From the NCBI GenBank assembly GCA_947500505.1, contig CANMSL010000002.1, forward strand, positions 62,001 to 126,000: a stretch of 64,000 bases of DNA, in the 5' to 3' direction. This DNA is from an uncultured Aquimarina sp. (lineage in GTDB: Bacteria; Bacteroidota; Bacteroidia; Flavobacteriales; Flavobacteriaceae). The translations under genes and the position numbers were made by a program. This document shows, piece by piece, positions 1 to 8,800 of the stretch (within the stretch, counting starts at the first letter, position 1; each line of letters starts with the position of its first letter). Under the pieces are notes generated by a model, which ran no database searches, had not been told where the DNA came from, and saw nothing but the letters and a program-made list of their open reading frames with translations.

Positions 1-741
1 CTTATCAAATGTCACATCAACAAAAAATGAATACTTCCAAGGCATGTCAATCACGGGTAATGACTGAATCTTAGTAAGGTTTAATCTACAATCACTCATT
101 ACATTTAGCACAGTAGCCAAACTTCCTCTTTTATGATCCGTTAGAAATTTTAAGGATGCTTTATTAATTTCATCTTTATTTACACCAGAGTTTTCTTTGG
201 TATGGAGTATAAAGAATCTCGTGCTATTTGATTTAATCGTTTGAATCTCTTTTGCCAAAATATTTAATTTATAAATATTCGCTGCTGTTTCTCCAGCAAC
301 TGCTGCCACTCCTTTTAATTGCTGTTCCTGAATTCTCTTTGCTACATCGGCAGTATCTGCGTCCTCTACTAATTTTATATGCGGTTGCCCTCTAAAAAAA
401 TCTTTACATTGAAGCAACGCCATCGGGTGAGAATACACTTCTCTTATATCCGAAATTTCTTGTCCTTCTAATGCCATCAAACAATGATGGATAGGTTGAA
501 AATATTCTCCGCAAATAGTTAAATTGTGCTCATCGATATACGCATAATTAGGAATAATAGATCCTGCGATAGAATTCTCTATTGCCATGACAGCATCTGT
601 ACTTCTGTTATGTTCTAGGCTATTCACCAGCTCCTGAAAAGACATGCATTCATCTATATCAACTTCATCTCCAAAATATGCTTGTGCAACTCCGTGATGA
701 TAAGATCCTCTAATTCCTTGTATGGCAACTTTCTTACTCAA
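1..741 (-). CDS. pheA: Prephenate dehydratase (5' part; gene runs off the left edge)
   Basis: Converts prephenate to phenylpyruvate, the committed step of phenylalanine synthesis. The reverse strand is open for 247 codons from a TTG at 741 to the window edge. The N-terminus (SKKVAIQGIRGSYHHGVAQ) matches monofunctional PDT proteins, and the dehydratase motif TRFFIL is present. The last visible stretch (KRGSLATVLN, then LTKIQSLPVIDMPWKYSFFV) is the C-terminal ACT domain that binds Phe for feedback inhibition, so only some 25-35 residues should be missing. No ATG fits: an in-frame TGA lies just upstream, which makes TTG the probable start. An attenuator with a Phe-rich leader peptide lies directly upstream. 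Family assignment is firm; the exact start is inferred. Confidence 0.93.
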   Translation of the reverse strand, partial: MSKKVAIQGIRGSYHHGVAQAYFGDEVDIDECMSFQELVNSLEHNRSTDAVMAIENSIAGSIIPNYAYIDEHNLTICGEYFQPIHHCLMALEGQEISDIREVYSHPMALLQCKDFFRGQPHIKLVEDADTADVAKRIQEQQLKGVAAVAGETAANIYKLNILAKEIQTIKSNSTRFFILHTKENSGVNKDEINKASLKFLTDHKRGSLATVLNVMSDCRLNLTKIQSLPVIDMPWKYSFFVDVTFDK

Positions 742-761
742 ACGTTTTAAATTTTCGTCTC

Positions 762-791
762 AAAAAAAAATCCCGACGTTACATCGGGATT
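762..791 (-). terminator. Intrinsic terminator of the pheA attenuator
   Basis: On the minus strand an 8-bp perfect stem (AATCCCGA, 7-nt loop, TCGGGATT) is followed at once by a run of T from the nine A at 762-770. It sits about 20 nt before the pheA start, so it can only work as a conditional terminator. Its 5' arm (minus strand, positions 789-783) is also complementary to a segment inside the leader peptide gene. Confidence 0.85.
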
Positions 792-836
792 CTAGTTTTA
801 TAAATTTTGCTTATTTACTTACATAGTGTTCCCGAT
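783..836 (-). promoter_or_regulatory. Predicted antiterminator pairing of the phe attenuator
   Basis: The minus-strand segment ATCGGGA at 836-830, inside the leader peptide gene, pairs perfectly with TCCCGAT at 789-783, which is the 5' arm of the terminator. The two structures exclude each other. A ribosome stalled on the Phe/Tyr codons (869-846) would leave ATCGGGA free and block termination. A ribosome that reaches the stop codon (821-819) would cover it and let the terminator form. Geometry and pairing are seen in the sequence; the mechanism is inferred by analogy with enterobacterial pheL-pheA. Confidence 0.75.
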
Positions 837-896
837 CTTACTTTTAAAATAAAAGAAGAAAAAATAAAATCGATTCCAAGTAAACAAATTGCTCAT
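819..896 (-). CDS. Phenylalanine leader peptide (attenuator peptide)
   Basis: A 25-codon ORF, ATG to TAA, ending 77 nt before the pheA start. The central residues 10-17 read FYFFFFYF; in total it has 7 Phe, 2 Tyr and 1 Trp. This composition next to a terminator and a prephenate dehydratase gene is the signature of a regulatory leader peptide whose translation measures charged tRNA-Phe. It is analogous to pheL of enteric bacteria but shares no evident sequence with it. It is too short for ordinary gene calling. The peptide itself probably has no other job. Confidence 0.85.
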   Translation of the reverse strand: MSNLFTWNRFYFFFFYFKSKIGNTM

Positions 897-943
897 TGTT
901 GTTTCATTATTACGTTGCTAAAGTAGCTAAAACTATGACTATA

Positions 944-951
944 CAAAATAA
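944..951 (-). promoter_or_regulatory. Possible -7 box for the pheL-pheA transcript
   Basis: The minus strand reads TTATTTTG, one mismatch from the Bacteroidota TAnnTTTG box. It is placed so that a transcript would begin about 40 nt before the leader peptide. No convincing -33 TTG was found at the right distance. Confidence 0.35.
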
Positions 952-1023
952 ATTTTCATTTTTTTCATCGTTTATCACATATTATCATTAAAAATTTAAT
1001 TTTTAATCAGAATTAATAACATA

Positions 1024-1058
1024 TTTTAGATAAAAGATTCTATATATTAAGAATCTTC
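1024..1058 (-). terminator. Intrinsic terminator after kbl
   Basis: On the minus strand the stem AAGATTCT / AGAATCTT, with an 8-nt AT loop, is followed by TTTTATCT. It lies about 35 nt after the kbl stop codon and would end the tdh-kbl transcript before the pheA leader. Confidence 0.65.
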
Positions 1059-1089
1059 TATAGTTTTAAGCACTAACAAACGTTAGTAA

Positions 1090-2277
1090 TTATATTACTT
1101 CCAACTCCTTACCAACTTTAATAAACGCTTTTACTGCTTTTTCCAAGTGCTCACGCTCGTGGCCTGCTGATAATTGTACTCTGATCCGTGCTTTCCCTTG
1201 TGGCACTACCGGATAGAAAAATCCAATCACATAGATACCTTCATCCAGTAGCTTAGCAGCAAACTCTTGCGCAAGCGTCGCCTCATATAGCATCACAGGA
1301 ACAATCGGATGATCTCCCGGAACAATGTCAAATCCTGCGGCGGTCATTTCTTTTCTAAAATATTTGGTATTTTCTTCTAACTTATCTCTAAGCGCTGTTG
1401 ACGAACTCAATAAATCCAAAACTTTAATCGACGCACCCACTATTGATGGAGCTACTGTATTAGAGAACAAATAAGGTCTGGAGCGCTGTCTCAGCATCTC
1501 TACAATTTCTTTTCTTGCTGCAGTAAAACCTCCTGACGCACCGCCAAGTGCTTTTCCATAGGTTCCTGTTATAATATCGATTCTACTCATTACATTTCTA
1601 TATTCGTGGGTTCCTCGTCCGGTTTTGCCTAAAAAGCCTGTAGAATGACATTCATCAATCATTACCATTGCTTTATAGGTATCTGCTAAATCACAAATTT
1701 TATCTAATTGGGCAATCGTTCCATCCATGGAAAAAGAACCATCTGTTACTATTAAAATCCTTCTGGATCCTTTTGCTGATTGCAATTGTTTTTCGAGATC
1801 GACCATATTATTATGTTCGTACCTGAAACGTTTTGCCTTACACAAACGAATTCCGTCTATAATAGAAGCGTGATTTAAGGAATCAGATATTATTGCATCC
1901 TCCGCAGTAAGGATTGGTTCAAAAACACCTCCATTAGCATCAAAAGCAGCTGCATATAATATACAATCTTCCATTCCCAAAAACGCTGCAGTCTTACGCT
2001 CTAGTTCTTTATGAATATCCTGGGTGCCACAAATAAAACGCACGGAAGATAGTCCATAACCATGCGAATCGATTGCATCCTTACCTGCTTTTATGACATC
2101 CGGATGGGATGAAAGTCCAAGATAATTGTTAGCACAAAAATTTAATACATGTTTTGTATTTATTGTGTCTATTTCTGCTCCTTGAGGAGTTGTAATTATT
2201 CTTTCTGTTTTATATAATCCTGCTGATTTTATATCATCCAGTTCTTTTTGTAAATCGTCTTTTATGTTTGTAAACAT
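1090..2277 (-). CDS. kbl: Glycine C-acetyltransferase (2-amino-3-ketobutyrate CoA ligase)
   Basis: A PLP enzyme of the alpha-oxoamine synthase family that cleaves 2-amino-3-oxobutyrate with CoA to glycine and acetyl-CoA, the second step of threonine breakdown. Its 395 residues match the family length. The PLP lysine is K242 in [22 protein letters not shown] supplies the cofactor-binding Asp and His; the N-terminal substrate motif [10 protein letters not shown] is present. It lies 61 nt downstream of the threonine dehydrogenase gene on the same strand, so the two steps are co-transcribed. The product is soluble. Paralogues such as BioF or serine palmitoyltransferase are less likely given the partner gene. 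Confidence 0.95.
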   Translation of the reverse strand: MFTNIKDDLQKELDDIKSAGLYKTERIITTPQGAEIDTINTKHVLNFCANNYLGLSSHPDVIKAGKDAIDSHGYGLSSVRFICGTQDIHKELERKTAAFLGMEDCILYAAAFDANGGVFEPILTAEDAIISDSLNHASIIDGIRLCKAKRFRYEHNNMVDLEKQLQSAKGSRRILIVTDGSFSMDGTIAQLDKICDLADTYKAMVMIDECHSTGFLGKTGRGTHEYRNVMSRIDIITGTYGKALGGASGGFTAARKEIVEMLRQRSRPYLFSNTVAPSIVGASIKVLDLLSSSTALRDKLEENTKYFRKEMTAAGFDIVPGDHPIVPVMLYEATLAQEFAAKLLDEGIYVIGFFYPVVPQGKARIRVQLSAGHEREHLEKAVKAFIKVGKELEVI

Positions 2278-2338
2278 GAGTAGTTTATTCTTTATTTTTA
2301 ATTCTAATTTTTTATTTCTTATCTAAAAACAGGTTTAT

Positions 2339-3313
2339 TTACAACAGTAATATTTCTTTGTTTTTTGAACCTTTTTTGTATTTTTCCTGCAGTTTTTGAA
2401 TCATTATCTCGGTGATTTCTTTCAGATTAAATTCCGGTTTCCATCCCCAATCTTTTTTTGCTGAAGCGTCTTCAATTGATTTTGGCCATCTAGCTGCAAT
2501 TTCTTGTCTAAAATCTGGATTGTATTTCACTTCAAAATCGGGATATAATTTACGAATTTCATTGACAACTTCCTGCGGAGAAAAGCTAATTCCTGCAATA
2601 TTATAAGAAGTCCTGACGGTTATGCTTTCCTTTGGGGCTTCCATTAATTCTATAGTGGCCCTGATGGCATCATCCATAAAAATCATTGGTAGCGTTGCAT
2701 CTTCTTTCAAGAAACAATCAAACTCTTCTCCCATTACTGCTTTATGATAAATATCTACAGCATAGTCAGTTGTTCCTCCTCCTGGTAATGATTGATATCC
2801 TATAACTCCCGGATATCGAATTGATCTTACATCAAGACCATATCTCAAAAAATAATATTGCGCCCAGTTTTCTCCGGCAGCTTTACTTATACCATATACC
2901 GTTGCTGGATTGAGGTATGCATCATCTGGTGTATTCTCCAAAGGAGCACCCTCTCCAAAAACTGCTATTGAACTGGGGAAAAATACTCGGTCGATACGAT
3001 TCTTTCTGGAGACTTCAAGAACATTGAACAGTGTTTTCATATTAATATCCCAAGTAGTCAAAGGTGTCTCTTCTCCTTTAGCAGACAAAATTGCTGCAAG
3101 ATGATATATTTGGGTGATCCCATATCTTTCTACAACTTCCTGAATTCTATTTATATCAGTAGCATCAATGACTTCAAATATACCTTTGCAATCATCACTT
3201 TTTTTGATGTCTGAAGCGATTACATTTTCCATTGTATACTTTTTCTGAAGCTCCTTAGTCAACACTGAACCTAATTGCCCATTAGCACCAATTACTAAAA
3301 TTTTTGTTCCCAT
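2339..3313 (-). CDS. tdh: L-threonine 3-dehydrogenase, SDR type
   Basis: Oxidises L-threonine with NAD+ to 2-amino-3-oxobutyrate, the substrate of the next gene. It belongs to the extended short-chain dehydrogenase (epimerase-like) family known in Flavobacterium and in animals, not the zinc medium-chain form of E. coli. The NAD motif GANGQLG is at residues 9-15, the catalytic dyad Y140xxxK144 is in YGISK, and the Ser pair SS is at 114-115. Length 324 residues, without signal peptide. It is first in a two-gene operon with kbl and divergent from an Lrp/AsnC regulator, the expected arrangement for amino-acid catabolism. The C-terminal tail is lysine-rich. Confidence 0.92.
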   Translation of the reverse strand: MGTKILVIGANGQLGSVLTKELQKKYTMENVIASDIKKSDDCKGIFEVIDATDINRIQEVVERYGITQIYHLAAILSAKGEETPLTTWDINMKTLFNVLEVSRKNRIDRVFFPSSIAVFGEGAPLENTPDDAYLNPATVYGISKAAGENWAQYYFLRYGLDVRSIRYPGVIGYQSLPGGGTTDYAVDIYHKAVMGEEFDCFLKEDATLPMIFMDDAIRATIELMEAPKESITVRTSYNIAGISFSPQEVVNEIRKLYPDFEVKYNPDFRQEIAARWPKSIEDASAKKDWGWKPEFNLKEITEIMIQKLQEKYKKGSKNKEILLL

Positions 3314-3452
3314 ATTCCTTCTTAAATTTTTAACACTGCTAAAGCATTATTCACTTACTAAAATACAAACAGAAACTATTTCATCCGAAAATAACAAAAA
3401 ACTAAGTAATTATTCCTGAATTTTAATGTTTTAAAAACTATATTTACTTTTT

Positions 3453-3466
3453 TGGTTGATCAACCA
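3453..3466. promoter_or_regulatory. Palindromic candidate operator between tdh and lrp
   Basis: TGGTTGATCAACCA is a perfect 14-bp palindrome in the 184-bp divergent region between tdh and the Lrp-family gene, 31 bp before the latter's ATG. Position and symmetry fit an autoregulatory Lrp/AsnC site. The binding protein is inferred. Confidence 0.5.
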
Positions 3467-3497
3467 TCTCTTTTAAAGTAAATTTTGAGCATTATTC

Positions 3498-3959
3498 ATG
3501 GAACATTTAGACCAAACTGATATTACTATCCTTAGAATTCTTCAAAGGGATTCTAAAAAAACAGCTAAAGAGATCGCTACAATCCTAAATTTAACACCTT
3601 CTCCAGTCTATGAAAGGGTCAGAAGGTTAGAAAAGCAAGGGTTTATTAAAAAGTACGTAGCGATTCTTGATAAAAAACTGATAGATCGATCAATAACTAC
3701 GATATGCCAGGTGTCGATGAGATATCACAATGAAGCATTTATAGAAAAATTTGAAGAACAAATTCAAAATCTAGCCGAAGTTCAGGAGTGTTATCATATG
3801 GCTGGTCAGGTAGATTTTATTCTAAAAATTCATACGAGAAGTCTCGAAGAATATCACGATTTTGTAAAGACAAAACTTTCTAAAATCGAAAACATTGGTG
3901 TACTAAACAGTACGTTTGTTTTAAAAGAAATCAAACATTCTTCTGAATTTTATATATAA
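3498..3959 (+). CDS. Lrp/AsnC family transcriptional regulator
   Basis: A 153-residue DNA-binding regulator. An N-terminal winged helix-turn-helix covers about residues 7-60 (TAKEIATILNLTPSPVYERV as recognition region), and a C-terminal RAM/ACT-like effector domain covers about 70-145 (VQECYHMAGQVDFILKI is typical). These proteins form dimers to octamers and sense amino acids. The divergent position next to tdh-kbl suggests control of threonine catabolism and of its own gene, with the palindrome at 3453-3466 as likely site. Effector unknown; threonine, glycine or leucine are plausible. Confidence 0.92.
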   Translation: MEHLDQTDITILRILQRDSKKTAKEIATILNLTPSPVYERVRRLEKQGFIKKYVAILDKKLIDRSITTICQVSMRYHNEAFIEKFEEQIQNLAEVQECYHMAGQVDFILKIHTRSLEEYHDFVKTKLSKIENIGVLNSTFVLKEIKHSSEFYI

Positions 3960-4011
3960 ATCAAAAACATAAATATTGCTAAAACGCGTTAGCATTAGAA
4001 ACTTAATTGTC

Positions 4012-4019
4012 TATTTTTG
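4012..4019 (+). promoter_or_regulatory. -7 box upstream of gldA
   Basis: TATTTTTG matches the Bacteroidota TAnnTTTG consensus, 14 nt before the preferred gldA ATG. It supports the ATG at 4034 over a TTG at 4007, because transcription would start after that TTG. Confidence 0.45.
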
Positions 4020-4033
4020 GTAAAAAATATTTC

Positions 4034-4927
4034 ATGTCCATTTCTGTTTCAAATATTTCTAAGATATACGAAAACCAAAGTGTTTTAAAAGAAATTACTT
4101 TTGAAATAAATCAAGGTGAAATTGTTGGTTTTTTGGGTCCAAACGGAGCGGGTAAATCCACCCTGATGAAAATCCTGACTACTTACTTAGATCCTTCAGA
4201 AGGTGAAGCATCGGTAAATGGTTTTGATATTGAATCTGAACCAATTGATGTACAAAAAAGTGTAGGTTATTTACCAGAGCATAATCCTTTGTACTTAGAA
4301 ATGTATGTACGAGAATATTTATCCTTTAATGCACAGGTTTATAAAATTTCAAAATCCAGAATAGAAGAAGTAATTGAATTAACAGGACTTTCTCCCGAGG
4401 CATCTAAAAAAATAGGCCAACTATCCAAAGGATATCGACAACGTGTGGGATTAGCTTGTGCGCTATTACACGATCCTAAGGTTTTAATACTTGATGAACC
4501 GACTACCGGTCTTGATCCAAACCAACTGGTAGAAATAAGGGAATTGATCAAATCAGTAGGCCGGAAAAAAACGGTTTTTCTTTCTACACACATCATGCAA
4601 GAAGTAGAGGCTATGTGTGATCGGGTAATCATTATTAACAAAGGTGAAATCGTAGCTGATAAGAACCTCGATAATATGATCGACAAAACTGATCAGCTTA
4701 TAGAAGTAGAGTTTGACTATAGAGTTGAGGAAGCTTTTTTACTGAAACTAGACCATATTAAACACGTTAAGAATATTCACGGATTTGTTTACCAACTTAC
4801 CTTTGACACGTCTACAGATATGCGCTCAGTGGTTTTTGACTTTGCTCACGACAATCAATTAAAGATCCTTCAACTTTCAAGAAAAAATAAAGATTTGGAG
4901 AGTTTATTTAGAGAATTAACTAAATGA
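4034..4927 (+). CDS. gldA: ABC transporter ATP-binding protein of the gliding machinery
   Basis: ATPase subunit similar to GldA, which in Flavobacterium works with GldF and GldG in gliding motility and surface protein function. Residues from the chosen ATG: Walker A GPNGAGKST 35-43, signature LSKGYRQ 130-136, Walker B LILDEP 151-156, then the H-loop (STHIMQEVE). Length 297 residues, with the C-terminal extension usual for this family. The reading frame also opens at TTG 4007, but the family N-terminus (MSISVSNISKIY) starts at 4034. gldF and gldG are not in the window, which is common as they are often unlinked. A related export or Nod-type ATPase remains possible. Confidence 0.85.
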   Translation: MSISVSNISKIYENQSVLKEITFEINQGEIVGFLGPNGAGKSTLMKILTTYLDPSEGEASVNGFDIESEPIDVQKSVGYLPEHNPLYLEMYVREYLSFNAQVYKISKSRIEEVIELTGLSPEASKKIGQLSKGYRQRVGLACALLHDPKVLILDEPTTGLDPNQLVEIRELIKSVGRKKTVFLSTHIMQEVEAMCDRVIIINKGEIVADKNLDNMIDKTDQLIEVEFDYRVEEAFLLKLDHIKHVKNIHGFVYQLTFDTSTDMRSVVFDFAHDNQLKILQLSRKNKDLESLFRELTK

Positions 4928-4939
4928 TTCTCTAAAATT

Positions 4940-4957
4940 AAATGCTAGTTGGCATTT
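4940..4957. terminator. Weak hairpin between convergent gldA and response regulator genes
   Basis: AAATGC, a 6-nt loop and GCATTT form a short stem in the convergent junction, overlapping the last codons of the minus-strand gene. A/T-rich flanks on both sides could serve as weak bidirectional terminator. Marginal. Confidence 0.3.
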
Positions 4958-5349
4958 TCAAAATTCTGTAGCACTTCTTTCAGTGTTTTAATAGAAACTG
5001 GTTTCACAATATAATCACTTACCGCACCATATGATTTAGCTTTAAAAACATCTTCCGGGTTTATGGATGAGGTAACTATGTAAATCGTAACTTTCTTTTT
5101 ACAGGGAATTTTAATGAACTCGTCTAAAAACTGCCATCCATCTAAAACTGGCATATTAAGATCCAACAGAATAATATCTGGTAACTTTTCTTTAGTCATT
5201 ATAATAGATTTAAGACCATTGAGCGCATCAAATCCGTTTTTATAGACCATTACATTATCACAGAAATTCATCATTTCCATCAATTTCTTTATTCCGAAAA
5301 TGAAAATAGGATCATTATCTATAATACAGGCTAAATCAATTTTTTTCAA
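4945..5349 (-). CDS. Single-domain response regulator (CheY-like)
   Basis: A 134-residue receiver domain with no output domain. The acidic pocket is N12-D13 after strand 1, the phosphoacceptor is D63 (LLDLNMPVLDGWQF), the switch residue is T93 or S94, and the conserved lysine is K116 (YIVKP). It is a close paralogue of the next gene upstream (5440-5844), with the same length and conserved blocks in register, and both follow a large PAS histidine kinase. It probably relays phosphate or acts by protein contact. The two regulators diverge mainly around residues 8-45 and 91-115. Output unknown. Confidence 0.9.
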   Translation of the reverse strand: MKKIDLACIIDNDPIFIFGIKKLMEMMNFCDNVMVYKNGFDALNGLKSIIMTKEKLPDIILLDLNMPVLDGWQFLDEFIKIPCKKKVTIYIVTSSINPEDVFKAKSYGAVSDYIVKPVSIKTLKEVLQNFENAN

Positions 5350-5439
5350 GGTTTACGTATTTTGTTTCCATCTTTAAAATTAAGGATTTTAAATTTTAAA
5401 GCAACGAATAAAAAAAATTAGCCGAGTGTTCTTATTAAG

Positions 5440-5844
5440 TTAACTGCTTACGGTGAAATCATTGAGAATATCCTTTAACACATCTATTGATATTGGTTTT
5501 ACAATATAATTGCTCACCATCTCATAAGATTTCGCTCGTAACGTATCCTCTGGGTCTACAGAAGAAGAAGCTATATATATAGTTATCTTTTTCTCACAAG
5601 GTATTTTTGTAAACTCATCCAAAAATTGCCATCCATCTAAAATCGGCATATTAAGATCCAGAATAATCACATCTGGCAAACTCTCCGTTTGTGAGATGAT
5701 TGCCGAAAGATTATCCAAGGCTTCCTTCCCATTTCGAAAAACCATGATAGAGTTACAAAAGTCGATCACTTGCATCACTTTTTTAACTCCAAACACAAAA
5801 ATGGGATCATCATCTATAACACAAGCAATATTAAATTTTTTCAT
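5440..5844 (-). CDS. Single-domain response regulator, paralogue of the next gene
   Basis: A 134-residue receiver domain: acidic D11-D13, phosphoacceptor D63 (LDLNMPILDGWQFLDEF), K116 (YIVKP), and SSS in place of the usual switch Thr region at 93-95. Its start overlaps the end of the upstream histidine kinase gene by 14 nt, which indicates translational coupling and makes it the likely direct partner of that kinase. A tandem duplicate lies 90 nt downstream. No DNA-binding domain, so the output is by protein interaction or phosphorelay. Confidence 0.9.
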   Translation of the reverse strand: MKKFNIACVIDDDPIFVFGVKKVMQVIDFCNSIMVFRNGKEALDNLSAIISQTESLPDVIILDLNMPILDGWQFLDEFTKIPCEKKITIYIASSSVDPEDTLRAKSYEMVSNYIVKPISIDVLKDILNDFTVSS

Positions 5845-8800
5845 TTTTTAAATATATTTCGAATGTTGTACCCACGTTTACTTCGCTTTTAGCTTCTATT
5901 TTCCCCCCCAGGGCTTCTACTTGATTTTTAGTAATAAATAGACCTATTCCTCTTGCATCAGGATTATGATGAAATGTTTTATACATTCCGAATAGCTTAT
6001 TCCTGTGCTTTTTGAGATCTATACCAATTCCATTATCGGCGACACTTATTATAGATGAGCCATTCTCTACCCTTACATCAAAACTAATGTAACTTGGCCT
6101 ATCTGTAGATCGATATTTAATACCATTGGTTATAAAATTGAGTATAATACTATCTAGATATGCTGGAATAGCCATGATGTACATATCTGAAGAAATATTG
6201 TTTTGAATCTTTACATCAGCATCCAAAGCGATTCCAGCTACTGTTTTTATGACATTATCAATCGCCTTTTTAAGATTTATTGATATTAAATTTTCTCCTA
6301 TAGAATTGTTTATTAAAACGACTTGGTTAAGATGTTTAATTGTATCCGAAAGATTACTTGAAGCTGTCTTAAAAAGCTGTATTACCTCCGACTCATTTGC
6401 TTCCGGGTTCTCTTGTAAATATATATCCAGTAACATCTCAAAATTGCCTGAATGCGATTTTAGATTATGAGATACAATGTGTGCAAAATTTCTTAAACGT
6501 TTATTTTGATCTTCTGTAAGTTCTAAAATCGACTTAAGTTCTTTTTCTGCTTTTTTGATTTCGCTAATATCAGTCGCCACTCCAAGATATCCAATGATAG
6601 CTCCATTTTCTTTGATAGCTGTCACTGTCAATTGAACAGGAAAGTGCGTGCCATCCTTTTTAACGTAGGTCCATTCCCTTGTAAAGTGATCCTGCTTATT
6701 TGCCAACGCGGTAAAAGCCTTGTACCCTTTTATATCTTCTCCTAGAGATTCTGAAAGTTCGGCACTTACTTTTCTTACTTCGTCTTCTAAATGAATTATT
6801 GCAGTGGTTTCTTTACCTACTAACTCATTACTACTATAACCCAATAAGTTTTCTGATCCAGTATTAAAAGAAGTAATAACACCTGTAGTATCTGTAGAAA
6901 TTATACTTACATTACTACTAGCACCTAATACCCCCTCCAACTTGGCCAATGCAAGCTCCATTTTCTTTCTGGATATTACCCTCTGGCTTATATCACTAAT
7001 TTGATTTACAAAATATAAGGGATTATCATCATCATCTTTTACTGTAGAAACCGAAATTTTTGCATAAACGATATCTCCTTTTTTATTCAGATACCTCTTA
7101 TCAAGATGATAGAAAGGTCGTTTTCCTTCCAATAACTCCTGATGCATCTTTAAATCTTCTTCCAAGTCTTCCGGATGCGTAATAGATTGGAAATCCATTC
7201 TTGTTAATTCTTCTGCTGTATACCCAAGCATATTACAAAAGCTTGGATTCACTTTAATCCATTGTCCTTCTATACCTGTAATCGACATTCCTATACCGGC
7301 GTTTTCAAAATTCCCTCTAAAAGCTTCTTCGCTTACACGTAGTTTTTCCTCAGCGTATTTCCTTTCCGTTATATCATGCATTGCAACCACTGCACCCGTT
7401 ATCTCTCCATCGGGACTGATTAACCGAGTAGCATTAGTAGTAATCCATCTTTTCTCATTGTCTCTGGTGGTAATTACTATTTCATAATCACTAACTTCCT
7501 CTCCATTTAATCCTTTTAAAAGAGGTATTTCGTTTTGCTGAAGTGATGTCTCTCCATCCTTTTGAAATAATCCGAAATAATTAGGCCATTCTGAAGAGGG
7601 AACCGACTGATCTGGTAAGCCAAACCAGCTTTTTGTTGTTTTATTAAATAAAGTGATATTTCCATCCTTGTCACAAGAACCAATACCTACGTCTATATTA
7701 TCTAGAATTGCTTCTAAAAACACCTGACGTTCTTGATTGAGAGCTTCTACTTCTTTAATCTTAGTGACATCGTGCATCGCTACAACCGCTCCTTTTATCT
7801 CTCCATCGAGCCCTTTGATTTGCGCCCCATTTGTAATCACTTTCCTTATACTTCCAGATTTTGGTATTATCGTTATTTCTTCATCCTCTATCTCTTCTCC
7901 TTTTAAGGCTCTTAATAATGGTATTTCTTCTTCTGTTAAAGGTGTTACACCATCTTTATGGTAAAGACCATAATATTGAGACAGTTCTGAAGTGGGTACT
8001 GGTTCTACGGGAAGTCCGTGCCACTCTTTAGTTGCTTTATTAAATAAGGTCAACTTACCATTATGATCACAAGACACTATTCCTACCTCAATACTATCCA
8101 AAATTGCCTCTAAAAATAACTTGCGTTCTTGATTAAGCGCTTCTGTCTCCTTTAACTTAGTGATGTCTGAGGTGTGCATTAGGATACCACCCACCTTGCC
8201 ATCTGTATTATACCAGGGACGTAGTTCCCAGGAAATCCATTGTACAGTTCCATCATCTCTTACAAAATAATCTTCCTCTTTTTTGAGAATATTTCCCTTT
8301 AGACATTCCTGATGATCGGCTTTCCATTTTTCATCGATTTCAGGAAAAACCTCGTAGTGTGATTTCCCAATAATATTTTGACCGTCTATATTATAGTCTT
8401 CAAACCATCGTGCAGACGCTGCCAAATATTTCATGTTAGTATCAAACATAGCAATTGCACTAGGAGCCTGACTAACAAAAAGTCTGTTTTTTTCTAAAGC
8501 CTTTTTATTTTGTGTAATATCTACTTGGGATCCAACCAACCATTCAGGGTTACCCTCTTCATCCCAACTTGTTATTTTTCCTTTAGTTAAAACCCATATC
8601 CATTCACCGTTTTTATGTTTCATTCGGGTTTCGCATTCATAATTTGCCGTAATACCCTCGTAGTGATCTTGTAATATCTTTGTGGATTTAGAGTGGTCTA
8701 ATGGATGCATGAAATTTACCCAGGTATTCAAAGAGATTGGTTGTAGTTCCAACAATGAATACCCCATAATACCGGCCCATTGTTCATCGAATAATACTTC

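Noticed and set aside
4007..4033. TTG start for gldA
   Set aside because: The family N-terminus begins at the ATG at 4034, and the best -7 box lies after the TTG.
5831..5844. Overlap of kinase and regulator genes as sign of a frameshifted hybrid kinase
   Set aside because: Both genes are full length with proper ends, and a 14-nt overlap is normal translational coupling.
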